Shown in pieces: positions 57,101-64,000 of a stretch of DNA of 64,000 bases. Under the pieces are notes generated by a model. The model was not told the DNA's origin. It ran no database searches and worked only from the letters and a program-made list of their open reading frames with translations. A program made the translations under genes and the position numbers. Within the stretch, counting starts at the first letter, position 1, and each line of letters starts with the position of its first letter. The stretch is from Pseudomonadota bacterium (GTDB lineage Bacteria; Pseudomonadota; Gammaproteobacteria; Steroidobacterales; SZUA-146), in the NCBI GenBank assembly GCA_039028935.1, contig JBCCHD010000013.1, forward strand, positions 1-64,000, in the 5' to 3' direction.

Positions 57101-57317
57101 CGACACGAACGGCGATGGCTTCGGTAATCAGTGCGACGCCGACTTGGACAATAATAATGTGGTGAATTTCCTCGATCTGGCATTGTTGCAAAACGAGATT
57201 TTCCAAACGGGTGAGCTGGACGCGGATCTCAATGGCGATGGCGCCGTCAATTTCCTTGATGTCGCGTTATTTGGCGCCCAGTTCCTCGGCACACCCGGAC
57301 CCAGTGCCATCAACTAA
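54177..57317 (+). CDS. Large secreted beta-propeller/di-haem cytochrome with thrombospondin-3 and dockerin-like C-terminus
   Basis: 1046 residues. Sec signal peptide (1-27, cleavage after YAQ or before it). Residues about 30-510 are a YVTN/lactonase-type beta-propeller (PDGTTLAVVNTSDNHVELFS; PDGNTVYAAVFMSGN; GTKLYLAAFGSSKIGVFD). About 515-825 is a MauG/cytochrome c peroxidase-like di-haem region with CASCH (528-532) and CDGCH (705-709), typical intervening TLRGMSNSGAMHWRGDR. A calcium-binding thrombospondin type 3 stretch follows (about 929-987: DNCPANAN, DGDGDGIGDACDNC), and two dockerin-like EF-hand loops finish it (LDNNNVVNFLDLAL; LNGDGAVNFLDVAL). Periplasmic or extracellular electron-transfer role inferred. 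Strong AGGGGGT ribosome site. Confidence 0.88.
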   Translation: MQLWLLKGALIVWVMVTIVFSGSTYAQDAYLHFESGHVRPMSMSPDGTTLAVVNTSDNHVELFSLRTDGLVHTRSVPVGMEPVTAVFRTNTELWVVNHLSDSVSIVDLSGSPRVRQTLLVGDEPRDLVFSGNNRAFITTAHRGQHRTHPSIAAVDGAGDPQLTTASIPRADVWVFDALNPGTALGGLPLEIVELFGDSPRALAVSPDGNTVYAAVFMSGNQTAVVNEGVVCNGFGASPCNGDGITSPNGLAGGQMPGGMPGPSTDVHGDNAPETSLIVKYDPASGEWRDELDRNWSNGIRFTLPDYDVFEIDASTLEETNSHSGVGTNLFNMAVNPVNGDVYVSNTEAINEVRFEGSGVFGGSTVQGNLAQSRITLLTSTGMITRHLNSHIDYSVLPAPAGTAMHSLATPTEMVFSADGTKLYLAAFGSSKIGVFDTSSLVDGTFDPTTASSNYLDVPGGPSGVVLDEGRNRLYVTSRYENAVVAIDLASGNTIAQRALHNPEPAAVIEGRPFLYEGGLSSSNGEAACASCHLFGDMDGLAWDLGNPDDEVIDNPAQVNLQALVELLNQASPSINGTGSMNQLHPMKGPMTTQTLRGMSNSGAMHWRGDRAVGVFGTDATNEVISFLNFNVAFPGLLGRETPLEVADMTKFTNFALAMILPPNPVRALDNTLNANEQAGQNFYLGTRRSDGAPFDFTGEQDGFTCDGCHELNPALGRFGTSTAASFEGEEQIFKIPHLRNMYHKVGMFGMPQADFFRPADTSHQGDQVRGTGFLHDGSTDTLFRFFSATVFQSAVNNTVGFENDQSRSDMVDYMMAFDTDLAPIVGQQMTLTSTSNADALARVDILLARAGATFVSEILGGTTTEADIVVHGAINGITVRYARQADGTFLPDSGGVAISATALRDQLQSADDRLTYTALPPGYATRAGIDRDLDGVLDATDNCPANANAAQTDGDGDGIGDACDNCTTSGNASQLDTNGDGFGNQCDADLDNNNVVNFLDLALLQNEIFQTGELDADLNGDGAVNFLDVALFGAQFLGTPGPSAIN

Positions 57318-57703
57318 CCCTCGAGTCGACCCCGCTCCGTCGGAGTCCGATTAGACGATGCATGCGATGGGGCCCATTTTCGGGCCCCATTGTTACACTC
57401 GGTAGCGTAAACCGATCGCGCGCCGCTCAACGTCGCCGCGCCATGTCGACAACGCATCCATCCGCGCCGCTCGACCACCGGCCAACACCGCAGGTCGTGC
57501 TCGAATGAGGACACGACGCTCAGACGCCTGTGCCCACTGGCTTGAACGCGACGACACAGATACTATGTCGGCCCGACGTTGAGCACCGATAGGCCCAGCG
57601 TTCACGGGCTGGGCCGGACACGCCCTATCCATTTTTCAGCGCAGGAACGCGGTGTGCGATGACGCCATACGCGCCTTATACCGTTTAATCGTAGGGACAG
57701 CTT
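57318..57703. other. Intergenic region before speA, 386 bp
   Basis: Carries the terminator of the preceding gene (57367-57390) and, at its end, the AGGGA ribosome site of speA. Short open frames on the minus strand here have no protein-like character. I see no other element that I can support; the speA promoter must lie here but no clear -35/-10 was found. Confidence 0.6.
57367..57390 (+). terminator. Terminator hairpin after the propeller-cytochrome gene
   Basis: Perfect nine-base stem ATGGGGCCC/GGGCCCCAT with loop ATTTTC, 50 bp after the stop codon. It is GC-rich but followed only by TTGTTAC, a short U-tract. Confidence 0.7.
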
Positions 57704-59611
57704 TTGACCGATTCAGCGACACACTGGACAGCAAACGACGCCGCCGAACTGTATGGCATCGAACGTTGGGCCAACGATTACTTCTCGATCGACGCGCAGG
57801 GGCACGTATGTGCCCGCACGCTGCATGCCTCAACGCGCTTGAGCGAGATGGTTGAGGGCATGATCGAACGCGATTTGCAGATGCCCGTGCTGTTGCGTAT
57901 CGAGAATCATCTGGATGCCCAGATCTTTCGCCTCAATGAGGCCTTCAAGGCCGCAATAGAAGAATTGGGCTACAACCGTCCCTACCGCGGTGTATACCCG
58001 ATTAAGGTCAATCAACAGGCCCAGGTGATCGAGGAAATTGCCGACTTTGGTGCGCGCTATCAGCATGGATTCGAGGTCGGTAGTAAACCGGAAATGATCG
58101 TCGCACTGGCCACGCTACAGGCGCCCGATAGCCTAATCATTTGCAACGGCTATAAAGATGAAGAGTTCATTGAGCTCGGACTGCAGGCAATGAAGCTGGG
58201 CTACCGGTGTTTTTTCGTACTGGAAACGCCGACAGAACTGCCGATCATTCTGCGACGCAGCGACGAACTGAATGTGGAGCCCATGATCGGCGTGCGAGTC
58301 AAAATGACAACGCATGTCAGCGGCCATTGGAACAAGTCGAGTGGTGACCGAAGCAAATTCGGGCTTTCGACGGCACAGCTTATCCACGTCGTCGATGCGC
58401 TCAAGCAAGCCAACAAACTCCATTGTCTGAAGTTACTACACTGCCACTTGGGCTCGCAGATTCCGAATATCCAGGAAATTCGAGCAGGCATTACCGAAGC
58501 GTGTCGCTTTTACGCCGACTTAGTCAGAGAAGGTGCCGCACTCGATCATATCGATTTGGGTGGCGGACTGGCGGTAGACTATACGGGCTGGGCGAGCAAT
58601 GACGATCAGAGCCGTAATTACACGCTGGAGCAGTACTGCACCGATATTGTCGACACGCTGAAGACGTCGTTCGATCAACACGGCATCGCCCATCCTACGA
58701 TCGTAACGGAGTCGGGTCGCGCAACGATCGCCTATTCATCGGTACTGTTATTTAACGTGCTCGACACCACCCGGTTTGAAGCGCTCAGCCATACCGCGTC
58801 GCATGATGAAGAGCATCCAACAGTGCTGAAGTTACGCAATGTGCTCCGTGACCTGTCGGTTGACACAGTGCAAGAGAGTTTCAATGATGCGCATTACTAT
58901 CGTGACGAAATACGAGAGCTATTTCGTCACGGTCAAGTCGATCTGCGCGAACGCGCGTGCGCCGAAAATTTGTTCTTTGATGTCCTGCAGAATGTCGCGG
59001 CGATTACCGCCACTATGGAACGTGTGCCAACCGATCTGGAAGACCTCGGCAACAGCCTAGCCGACATTTACTATGGAAACTTTAGCCTATTCCAATCGCT
59101 ACCCGACGTATGGGCAATTGAGCAACTGTTCCCCATTATGCCTATTCACCGTCTACATGAACGCCCAGATCGCAAAGCGGTGCTCGCCGATATTACGTGT
59201 GACAGCGACGGCAAGATCGATGCATTTATCGGCGATAGCGACACGGCCAGCGTGCTGCCGGTGCATAGCTTAAAGGAAGGTGAAGAGTACTATTTGGGCG
59301 TATTTCTCATCGGCGCCTATCAGGAAACACTGGGCGACCTGCATAATCTGTTTGGCGACACCAACGTAGTGAGCGTACGCATTACTGGCGAAGGCACCTT
59401 CGAGTTTGTGAAGGAAATTCACGGCGATACGATTAAAGACGTACTGAGTTACGTCGAATACAACCCAAAAGAGCTACTGCTAAAATATCGCAATATAGCC
59501 GAACGCGCAGTGCGCAGTGGGCGAATCACAGCCAAGGAGCGCCAAGTGATCCTAAATACGTTCAACGACAGTTTGCAGGGTTACACCTATTACGAACGAG
59601 ACGCTCAATGA
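57704..59611 (+). CDS. speA: Biosynthetic arginine decarboxylase
   Basis: Decarboxylates arginine to agmatine with pyridoxal phosphate. 635 residues, the typical SpeA length. The fold-III barrel has the PLP lysine Lys101 in YRGVYPIKVNQQAQV, and later HCHLGSQIPNIQEIRAG, IDLGGGLAVDY and TESGRATIAYSSV. The C-terminal domain has IEQLFPIMPIHRLHERP and the decarboxylase motif DITCDSDGKIDAF. The start is a TTG at 57704 with AGGGA six bases ahead; no in-frame ATG fits the conserved N-terminus. First gene of the polyamine operon; the agmatinase that uses its product is the last. Confidence 0.96.
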   Translation: MTDSATHWTANDAAELYGIERWANDYFSIDAQGHVCARTLHASTRLSEMVEGMIERDLQMPVLLRIENHLDAQIFRLNEAFKAAIEELGYNRPYRGVYPIKVNQQAQVIEEIADFGARYQHGFEVGSKPEMIVALATLQAPDSLIICNGYKDEEFIELGLQAMKLGYRCFFVLETPTELPIILRRSDELNVEPMIGVRVKMTTHVSGHWNKSSGDRSKFGLSTAQLIHVVDALKQANKLHCLKLLHCHLGSQIPNIQEIRAGITEACRFYADLVREGAALDHIDLGGGLAVDYTGWASNDDQSRNYTLEQYCTDIVDTLKTSFDQHGIAHPTIVTESGRATIAYSSVLLFNVLDTTRFEALSHTASHDEEHPTVLKLRNVLRDLSVDTVQESFNDAHYYRDEIRELFRHGQVDLRERACAENLFFDVLQNVAAITATMERVPTDLEDLGNSLADIYYGNFSLFQSLPDVWAIEQLFPIMPIHRLHERPDRKAVLADITCDSDGKIDAFIGDSDTASVLPVHSLKEGEEYYLGVFLIGAYQETLGDLHNLFGDTNVVSVRITGEGTFEFVKEIHGDTIKDVLSYVEYNPKELLLKYRNIAERAVRSGRITAKERQVILNTFNDSLQGYTYYERDAQ

Positions 59612-59725
59612 CCCGCGCAGCGCCAGTCTTTTTGCCCACTCGAACACGCCCCGTGCGGCTGCGTACGGTTCGACACAGACGGACAGCCTTGATGGCATTC
59701 GTCATTGATAAAAAGTGAGAAGTTC

Positions 59726-60934
59726 ATGACCGATGTACTCATTATAGGCGCCGGCGGTGTCGGCCAGGTGGTCGCCTTCAAATGCGCGATGGTGCCACAC
59801 GTGTTTTCATCTATCGTGCTCGCCAGTCGCACCGAGTCGAAATGCAAGGCCATCGCAAAACAGGTCAATGACAAACTTGGCGTGCATATCGATACGGCGC
59901 AAGTTGACGCCGACAATGTGCCGGAATTGGTGACATTAATTAACGCGGTGAAACCCAAGCTGGTCATCAATGTCGCCCTACCCTACCAAGACTTAACCAT
60001 TATGGACGCGTGCCTTGAAACGGGCGTTCACTATCTCGATACCGCTAACTACGAACCACTCGATACGGCAAAGTTTGAGTATAAATGGCAGTGGGCGTAC
60101 CAGGAGCGCTTCCAACAGGCTGGGTTAACGGCGTTGCTCGGCAGCGGATTCGATCCGGGCGCCACCAACATGTTTACCGCCTATCTGGCCAAACACACGT
60201 TCGATGAGATTCACACCCTCGACATAATCGACGTGAATGGCGGCGATCACGGCTACCCATTCGCGACTAACTTTAATCCCGAGATTAATATTCGAGAAGT
60301 CACCGCCGAATGTCGCCATTTTGAAAATGGTGCATTTCATACGTCGCCTGCCATGTCCAAGCACGTGTCGTTTACGTGCCCCGAAGACGTTGGCACCTAC
60401 ACGATTTATCGCATGTATCATGAAGAACTCGAATCGCTCACCAAGCACTTCCCGTCCTTGCAGCGGGCGCAGTTCTGGATGAGTTTCGGTGACAGCTATC
60501 TCAAACATTTGGAGGTGCTGGGCAATGTGGGCATGACCGGCATTGAACCGGTGCTCTACGAAGGTAGACCCATCGTCCCAATCCAGTTTCTTAAAACGCT
60601 GCTACCCGATCCGTCCACGCTTGGTTCCCGGACAAAAGGGAAAACCTGTATCGGCTGCTACGTAACCGGCACAAAGGACGGGCGTGACACGGCCGCCTAT
60701 CTATACAACGTAAAGGATCATCAAGACTGTTACCAAGAGGTGGGTTCACAGGCCATCTCCTACACAACTGGGGTACCGGCGATGATTGGCGCCAAAATGA
60801 TTCTCGAAGGTCAGTGGCGCCGTCCCGGCGTGTGGAATATGGAACAGTGCGATCCTGATCCTTTTATGCACGACATGAATGCGTATGGCTTGCCGTGGTC
60901 GATTATGCAGCCGGCTCAGTTCGACCTCGACTAA
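59726..60934 (+). CDS. Carboxynorspermidine/carboxyspermidine dehydrogenase
   Basis: Joins a diamine (putrescine or diaminopropane) to aspartate semialdehyde by NADPH-dependent reductive condensation. 402 residues from the ATG at 59726 with GAGAAG before it; a TTG seven codons upstream is less likely. Rossmann signature VLIIGAGGVGQVVAFKCA, then LASRTESKCKAI, saccharopine dehydrogenase-type NVALPYQDLTIMDACLETGV and LLGSGFDPGATNMF. The C-terminal part HQDCYQEVGSQAISYTTGVP is typical. Neighbour nspC encodes the next enzyme, six bases on, which makes this assignment firmer than the saccharopine dehydrogenase label. Confidence 0.92.
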   Translation: MTDVLIIGAGGVGQVVAFKCAMVPHVFSSIVLASRTESKCKAIAKQVNDKLGVHIDTAQVDADNVPELVTLINAVKPKLVINVALPYQDLTIMDACLETGVHYLDTANYEPLDTAKFEYKWQWAYQERFQQAGLTALLGSGFDPGATNMFTAYLAKHTFDEIHTLDIIDVNGGDHGYPFATNFNPEINIREVTAECRHFENGAFHTSPAMSKHVSFTCPEDVGTYTIYRMYHEELESLTKHFPSLQRAQFWMSFGDSYLKHLEVLGNVGMTGIEPVLYEGRPIVPIQFLKTLLPDPSTLGSRTKGKTCIGCYVTGTKDGRDTAAYLYNVKDHQDCYQEVGSQAISYTTGVPAMIGAKMILEGQWRRPGVWNMEQCDPDPFMHDMNAYGLPWSIMQPAQFDLD

Positions 60935-60940
60935 ACGGTC

Positions 60941-62101
60941 GTGAACAGTCACACCTTTTCGGCCTACGACCCACGCGACTGCCCGTCACCGTGCTATGTC
61001 GTGGACGAGGTCGCCGTCGAGCACAATCTTAACATTCTCAAAACCGTGTGCGACGCAACCGGAGCGCGCTGTTTGCTCGCGCTTAAGGCGTTTTCAATGT
61101 TTGCGCTTGCGCCGCTCGTGCGCCGCTATTTGCACGGCACCTGTGCGAGCGGCCTCCACGAAGCGCGACTGGGGGCCGAGGAGTTTGGCGGCGAAAACCA
61201 CGTTTATTGCGCAGCCTTTAGTGATGCTGATTTTACCGAGGTAAAAGCGTTGGCTCACCATATTGTGTTTAACTCTCTGCATCAGCTACATCGATTTGAG
61301 CCCCAGCTCCGCGCAGCGGGCAGTCCAAGTGTTGGATTACGCGTAAACCCTCTGCATTCCGAAGGCACACATGCGCTTTACGACCCTTGTGCACCCGGCT
61401 CGCGACTTGGCATTCCGATTACCGAATTTGACGTGACGCCGCTGTCGTCACTCCCAGTGGCCGGCCTGCATTTTCACACGCTATGTGAACAGGGTTTTGC
61501 CCCGCTGGCGCGGACACTGGATGTCATCGAAACGCGGCTCGGTGAGGTCCTGCATGAACTCGAGTGGATTAATTTGGGGGGTGGTCACCACATTACGCAA
61601 CCCGGCTATGATTTAGACGGGCTGATTCATCGACTTAACGCATTGCGTTCGCAGTACGACGTGCAGGTTTATATCGAGCCAGGAGAAGCGATTGCAGTCA
61701 ATACCGGTGTCCTTGTGAGTTCCGTACTGGACATCGTACATAACGAAATGCCCATCGCGATTCTTGATACGTCTGCCACCTGCCATATGCCCGACACACT
61801 TGAGATGCCGTATCGAGCAGACATTTTCGGCGCCGCTCCCGCTGACGTTAAGGCACACACCTATCGTTTAGGCGGTCAGACCTGTTTGGCAGGCGATGTG
61901 ATGGGTGACTACAGCTTCGACCAACCGTTGACACGTGGTCAACGTCTAATGTTCGATGACATGAGTCACTACACCATGGTGAAAACATCGACCTTCAATG
62001 GCATTAATCTTCCAGCCATCGCCATTTGGAATTCCGATTTGGGGCACACGCGCGTAGTTCGAGAATTTGGCTACACCGATTTCAAAACCCGTCTGAGCTG
62101 A
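60941..62101 (+). CDS. nspC: Carboxynorspermidine/carboxyspermidine decarboxylase
   Basis: Decarboxylates carboxy(nor)spermidine to the triamine. 386 residues, PLP-dependent fold III. PLP lysine Lys49 in CLLALKAFSMFA, then TCASGLHEARLGAEEFG, LRVNPLHSEG, and the phosphate-binding LGGGHHITQPGYD. The C-terminal active-site Cys/Asp region is LAGDVMGDYSF. GTG start (VNSHTFSAYD), six bases after the dehydrogenase. The route with this pair replaces SpeD/SpeE, neither of which is in the window. Confidence 0.95.
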   Translation: MNSHTFSAYDPRDCPSPCYVVDEVAVEHNLNILKTVCDATGARCLLALKAFSMFALAPLVRRYLHGTCASGLHEARLGAEEFGGENHVYCAAFSDADFTEVKALAHHIVFNSLHQLHRFEPQLRAAGSPSVGLRVNPLHSEGTHALYDPCAPGSRLGIPITEFDVTPLSSLPVAGLHFHTLCEQGFAPLARTLDVIETRLGEVLHELEWINLGGGHHITQPGYDLDGLIHRLNALRSQYDVQVYIEPGEAIAVNTGVLVSSVLDIVHNEMPIAILDTSATCHMPDTLEMPYRADIFGAAPADVKAHTYRLGGQTCLAGDVMGDYSFDQPLTRGQRLMFDDMSHYTMVKTSTFNGINLPAIAIWNSDLGHTRVVREFGYTDFKTRLS

Positions 62102-62121
62102 CTGCGCACAAGGATCAACCC

Positions 62122-63000
62122 ATGAGCACGCTGACCTATCCCCCCTTTCTTGGCTCTGAGATTCAACAGCCTGCGTTTGGCGATGCGCTGTTTCACATTG
62201 TGCCCGTACCGTTTGAAGCGTCTGTCTCCTATGGCAGCGGCACCGCATTGGGCCCCTCTGCGATACTCGACGCATCGTGGCAACTCGAGACGTGGGACGG
62301 AAAAAGCGATCCAAGCGAACTCGGTATCTTCACTCATGACCCCGTCGACACCACCGGCGACAATGAAACGGTCATGCAGGCGATCGAAGATGCCATCAAA
62401 CCCATAGCGGCCGCGGGCCATCTCCCCATTGCCATTGGTGGTGAACACAGCGTCACATTTGGCGTCATTCGAGGACTCATCGCAGCCGGCATGACCGATA
62501 TCGGCGTGGTGCAAATCGACGCCCATGCGGATCTACGCGATGCGTACGAGGACAATCCGCTCAGTCACGCATCGGTCATGAAACGCCTGGTTGATTTGAA
62601 CATCCCACTTTACCAATTGGGCGTCCGCGCCTACTGCCAAGAAGAAATTGAGACGCGAAAAGCACACGGCGTGCGCTATCAAGATGCGGATGAACTAGTG
62701 CCCAACCACATTACCCACATTGCTCTGCCGGATGACTTTCCTCAAAACGTGTTTTTCACCCTGGATATCGATGGCATGGACCCATCGGTTTTTCCTTCAA
62801 CCGGGACGCCCGTGCCCGGCGGACTGGGTTGGTACCAAACGCTCTCGTTGTTTGAGTCAGTAGTCAATCAGCGCCGAGTGATCGGTTTCGATTTGATGGA
62901 GTTTGCCCCTATCCAGGGCTTTCATGCCTATGAATTTTCAGCCGCGCAACTCGTGTATAAATTGATGGGCATCATTCAGCGACAAGCGAGCCAAAACTAA
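62122..63000 (+). CDS. speB: Agmatinase
   Basis: Hydrolyses agmatine to putrescine and urea with two manganese ions. 292 residues from the ATG at 62122, which has AAGGAT ahead; the frame is open 32 codons further but those overlap nspC. Ureohydrolase motifs: GGEHSVTFG (ligand His), DAHADLRD and the LDIDGMDPS site. A conserved opening VPFEASVSYGSGTALGPSA is present. Arginase is the alternative in this family; pairing with speA in one operon and the GGEHS motif favour agmatinase. Ends 12 bp before the terminator. Confidence 0.94.
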   Translation: MSTLTYPPFLGSEIQQPAFGDALFHIVPVPFEASVSYGSGTALGPSAILDASWQLETWDGKSDPSELGIFTHDPVDTTGDNETVMQAIEDAIKPIAAAGHLPIAIGGEHSVTFGVIRGLIAAGMTDIGVVQIDAHADLRDAYEDNPLSHASVMKRLVDLNIPLYQLGVRAYCQEEIETRKAHGVRYQDADELVPNHITHIALPDDFPQNVFFTLDIDGMDPSVFPSTGTPVPGGLGWYQTLSLFESVVNQRRVIGFDLMEFAPIQGFHAYEFSAAQLVYKLMGIIQRQASQN

Positions 63001-63012
63001 CCCAGTGCACGC

Positions 63013-63044
63013 AAAAAAAAGCCCCGCAACGCGGGGCTTTTTTT
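63013..63044. terminator. Bidirectional terminator between speB and the GDSL gene
   Basis: Stem GCCCCGC/GCGGGGC with loop AAC, flanked by an A-run and a T-run, so functional from both strands. Ends the polyamine operon on plus and the GDSL-hydrolase gene on minus. Confidence 0.93.
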
Positions 63045-63061
63045 GACAAGAGAAGTGCGTG

Positions 63062-64000
63062 TTACGCGGTGCGACGTCGGCCAAACCCAAACAGTCCAAG
63101 CGCCGTCAGGAACAACGGAAGCGCCGCTGGAATCGGCACGCTTAATGCGTCAAACGCCAGCTGACCGATCACCGCATGTGTAGCGGCCGTTGGGTGGATG
63201 CCGTCAAAGAAGAGATACGAATCCGGGTCGAGGCAAGCCGTGTTGATGCACGCGTCTGTGACGTTACTGATACCAAACGCCGATGGATCTGAAATCACAT
63301 CGTTAAACAGACCGAACAGATCAAATGAAATGATGTTGACACCCAGCGTGGCTTCAAGATTGGCAATCTCCATGGCAAGGTCAGCATTGTGCTGGGCAGC
63401 CGCTGCCGAAATGACTGCGGATGAACCGCCTGGCGCACCGCCACTCAGCGCCTCAGGAGTGAGGCCGATGTCAGGCAAATTGGGCACAAAGAAATTAGTG
63501 GCGCCGGCCGCGGCCAGATCGGTGATGATTTGTGCGATGCTAGCGGCTGAGGAACCCGCGTCGTTATCGCGCACATCGTTACCACCACCAAATACGACAT
63601 ACAGTGCGTTCGAATCGGCAGAACCACCCGTGTCGGTGAAGTAGAATCCGAGCTGGTCAGACAGTGACGGGATCAGATCACCGGGATCTTCGGTCGCGCG
63701 CGCACCACCAAATGCATAGTTGCTGCCACCTGCCACGGAATTATCGAGCGGCAGACCCATTAAGTTCGCCATTTGCTCGACCCACACGAGACCGGCCGAT
63801 CCGTCCGTAAAGTTACTGGTGAAGCGACTGTCGGCGTAGGGCGGATTGGGCCCAAATGCGCCACCGAACAAATCAAAGATGTTGCCCGAATCCGATAGGC
63901 TGTCGCCAAACACGACTAAACTGCTGTAGCTGCTGGCCTGCGCGGCACCTGAAAATGCCAAGCCAACGACAAGCAGCGCCGCCGCACTGGCGCGGCGTAG
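63062..64000 (-). CDS. Exported GDSL/SGNH hydrolase with VPLPA-type sorting tail, 5' end cut by window edge
   Basis: About 312 codons visible; the first residues are outside. The signal peptide is partly seen (ASAAALLVVGLAFSGAAQAS). SGNH blocks: block I VVFGDSLSDSGNIFD (catalytic Ser), GGSNYAFGGARA, block III VVFGGGNDVRDND, and block V DGIHPTAATHAVIG (Asp-x-x-His). The C-terminus VPIPAALPLFLTALGLFGFG followed by RRRTA is the tripartite VPLPA/PEP-CTERM signal: motif, helix, basic tail. It implies processing by an exosortase-type enzyme encoded elsewhere. Likely esterase or lipase at the cell surface. Confidence 0.9.
   Translation of the reverse strand, partial: LRRASAAALLVVGLAFSGAAQASSYSSLVVFGDSLSDSGNIFDLFGGAFGPNPPYADSRFTSNFTDGSAGLVWVEQMANLMGLPLDNSVAGGSNYAFGGARATEDPGDLIPSLSDQLGFYFTDTGGSADSNALYVVFGGGNDVRDNDAGSSAASIAQIITDLAAAGATNFFVPNLPDIGLTPEALSGGAPGGSSAVISAAAAQHNADLAMEIANLEATLGVNIISFDLFGLFNDVISDPSAFGISNVTDACINTACLDPDSYLFFDGIHPTAATHAVIGQLAFDALSVPIPAALPLFLTALGLFGFGRRRTA

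Noticed and set aside
57393-57632. 79-codon minus-strand frame in the gap before speA
   Set aside because: Arg-rich, no ribosome site, no recognisable motif, overlaps the terminator flank of the preceding gene.

Overview
The window reads as chromosomal DNA of a free-living gammaproteobacterium with an even, moderately GC-rich composition. The strongest evidence is a gene order typical of that class: clpS-clpA faces infA, with aat and trxB beside it, and ftsK, lolA, rarA, crcB and serS run the other way. A type II secretion block, the lexA-imuA-imuB-dnaE2 mutagenesis cassette and a VPLPA-type C-terminal sorting signal fit a marine or soil lineage. I cannot name a genus. I found no tRNA, rRNA, CRISPR array, insertion sequence or prophage.

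Layout. 1-10345 (minus strand): the 3' part of a glycogen/alpha-glucan operon, transcribed malQ-glgC-glgB-glgP-glgX, then an ATP-grasp gene cut by the window edge. 10407-17118 (minus): serS, crcB, rarA, a VanZ-like gene, lolA and ftsK. 17334-23236: trxB, a COG3146-type acyltransferase, aat and infA on plus, meeting clpA and clpS on minus at a shared bidirectional terminator. 23366-31568: a CHASE2 adenylate/guanylate cyclase divergent from gspC-gspD-gspE-gspF. 31768-32016: a small acidic gene behind a long palindrome. 32118-38605: dnaE2, imuB, imuA and lexA (minus) with a consensus LexA box on the lexA promoter.

38878-50026 is the accessory-looking part: an S9 peptidase, a polytopic membrane protein, a B3 metallo-beta-lactamase/alpha-beta-hydrolase fusion lipoprotein, a gluzincin-TPR protein, a small membrane protein, a LacI-type DNA-binding domain standing alone, a LysR regulator, and a BlaI plus M56-peptidase/TonB pair. 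50250-53834 holds two c-di-GMP enzymes, PAS-GGDEF-EAL and FHA-GGDEF, in convergent orientation. 54177-57317 encodes a very large secreted beta-propeller/di-haem cytochrome with calcium-binding C-terminal repeats. 57704-63000 is a complete arginine-to-triamine polyamine operon (speA, carboxynorspermidine dehydrogenase, nspC, speB). 63062-64000 is the C-terminal part of a GDSL hydrolase with a VPLPA-type sorting tail.

How the genes work together: the first block stores and mobilises glycogen. The central block combines chromosome segregation, lipoprotein trafficking and N-degron proteolysis (Aat makes N-degrons, ClpS/ClpA degrade them). The imu cassette is SOS-controlled translesion synthesis. 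The polyamine block makes putrescine and then spermidine or norspermidine through the aspartate-semialdehyde route. No wholly new multi-gene system is evident. The best leads for something undescribed are the MBL/hydrolase fusion, the propeller-cytochrome protein, the HTH-only LacI gene with its terminator-like leader hairpin, and several unassigned operator-like palindromes.
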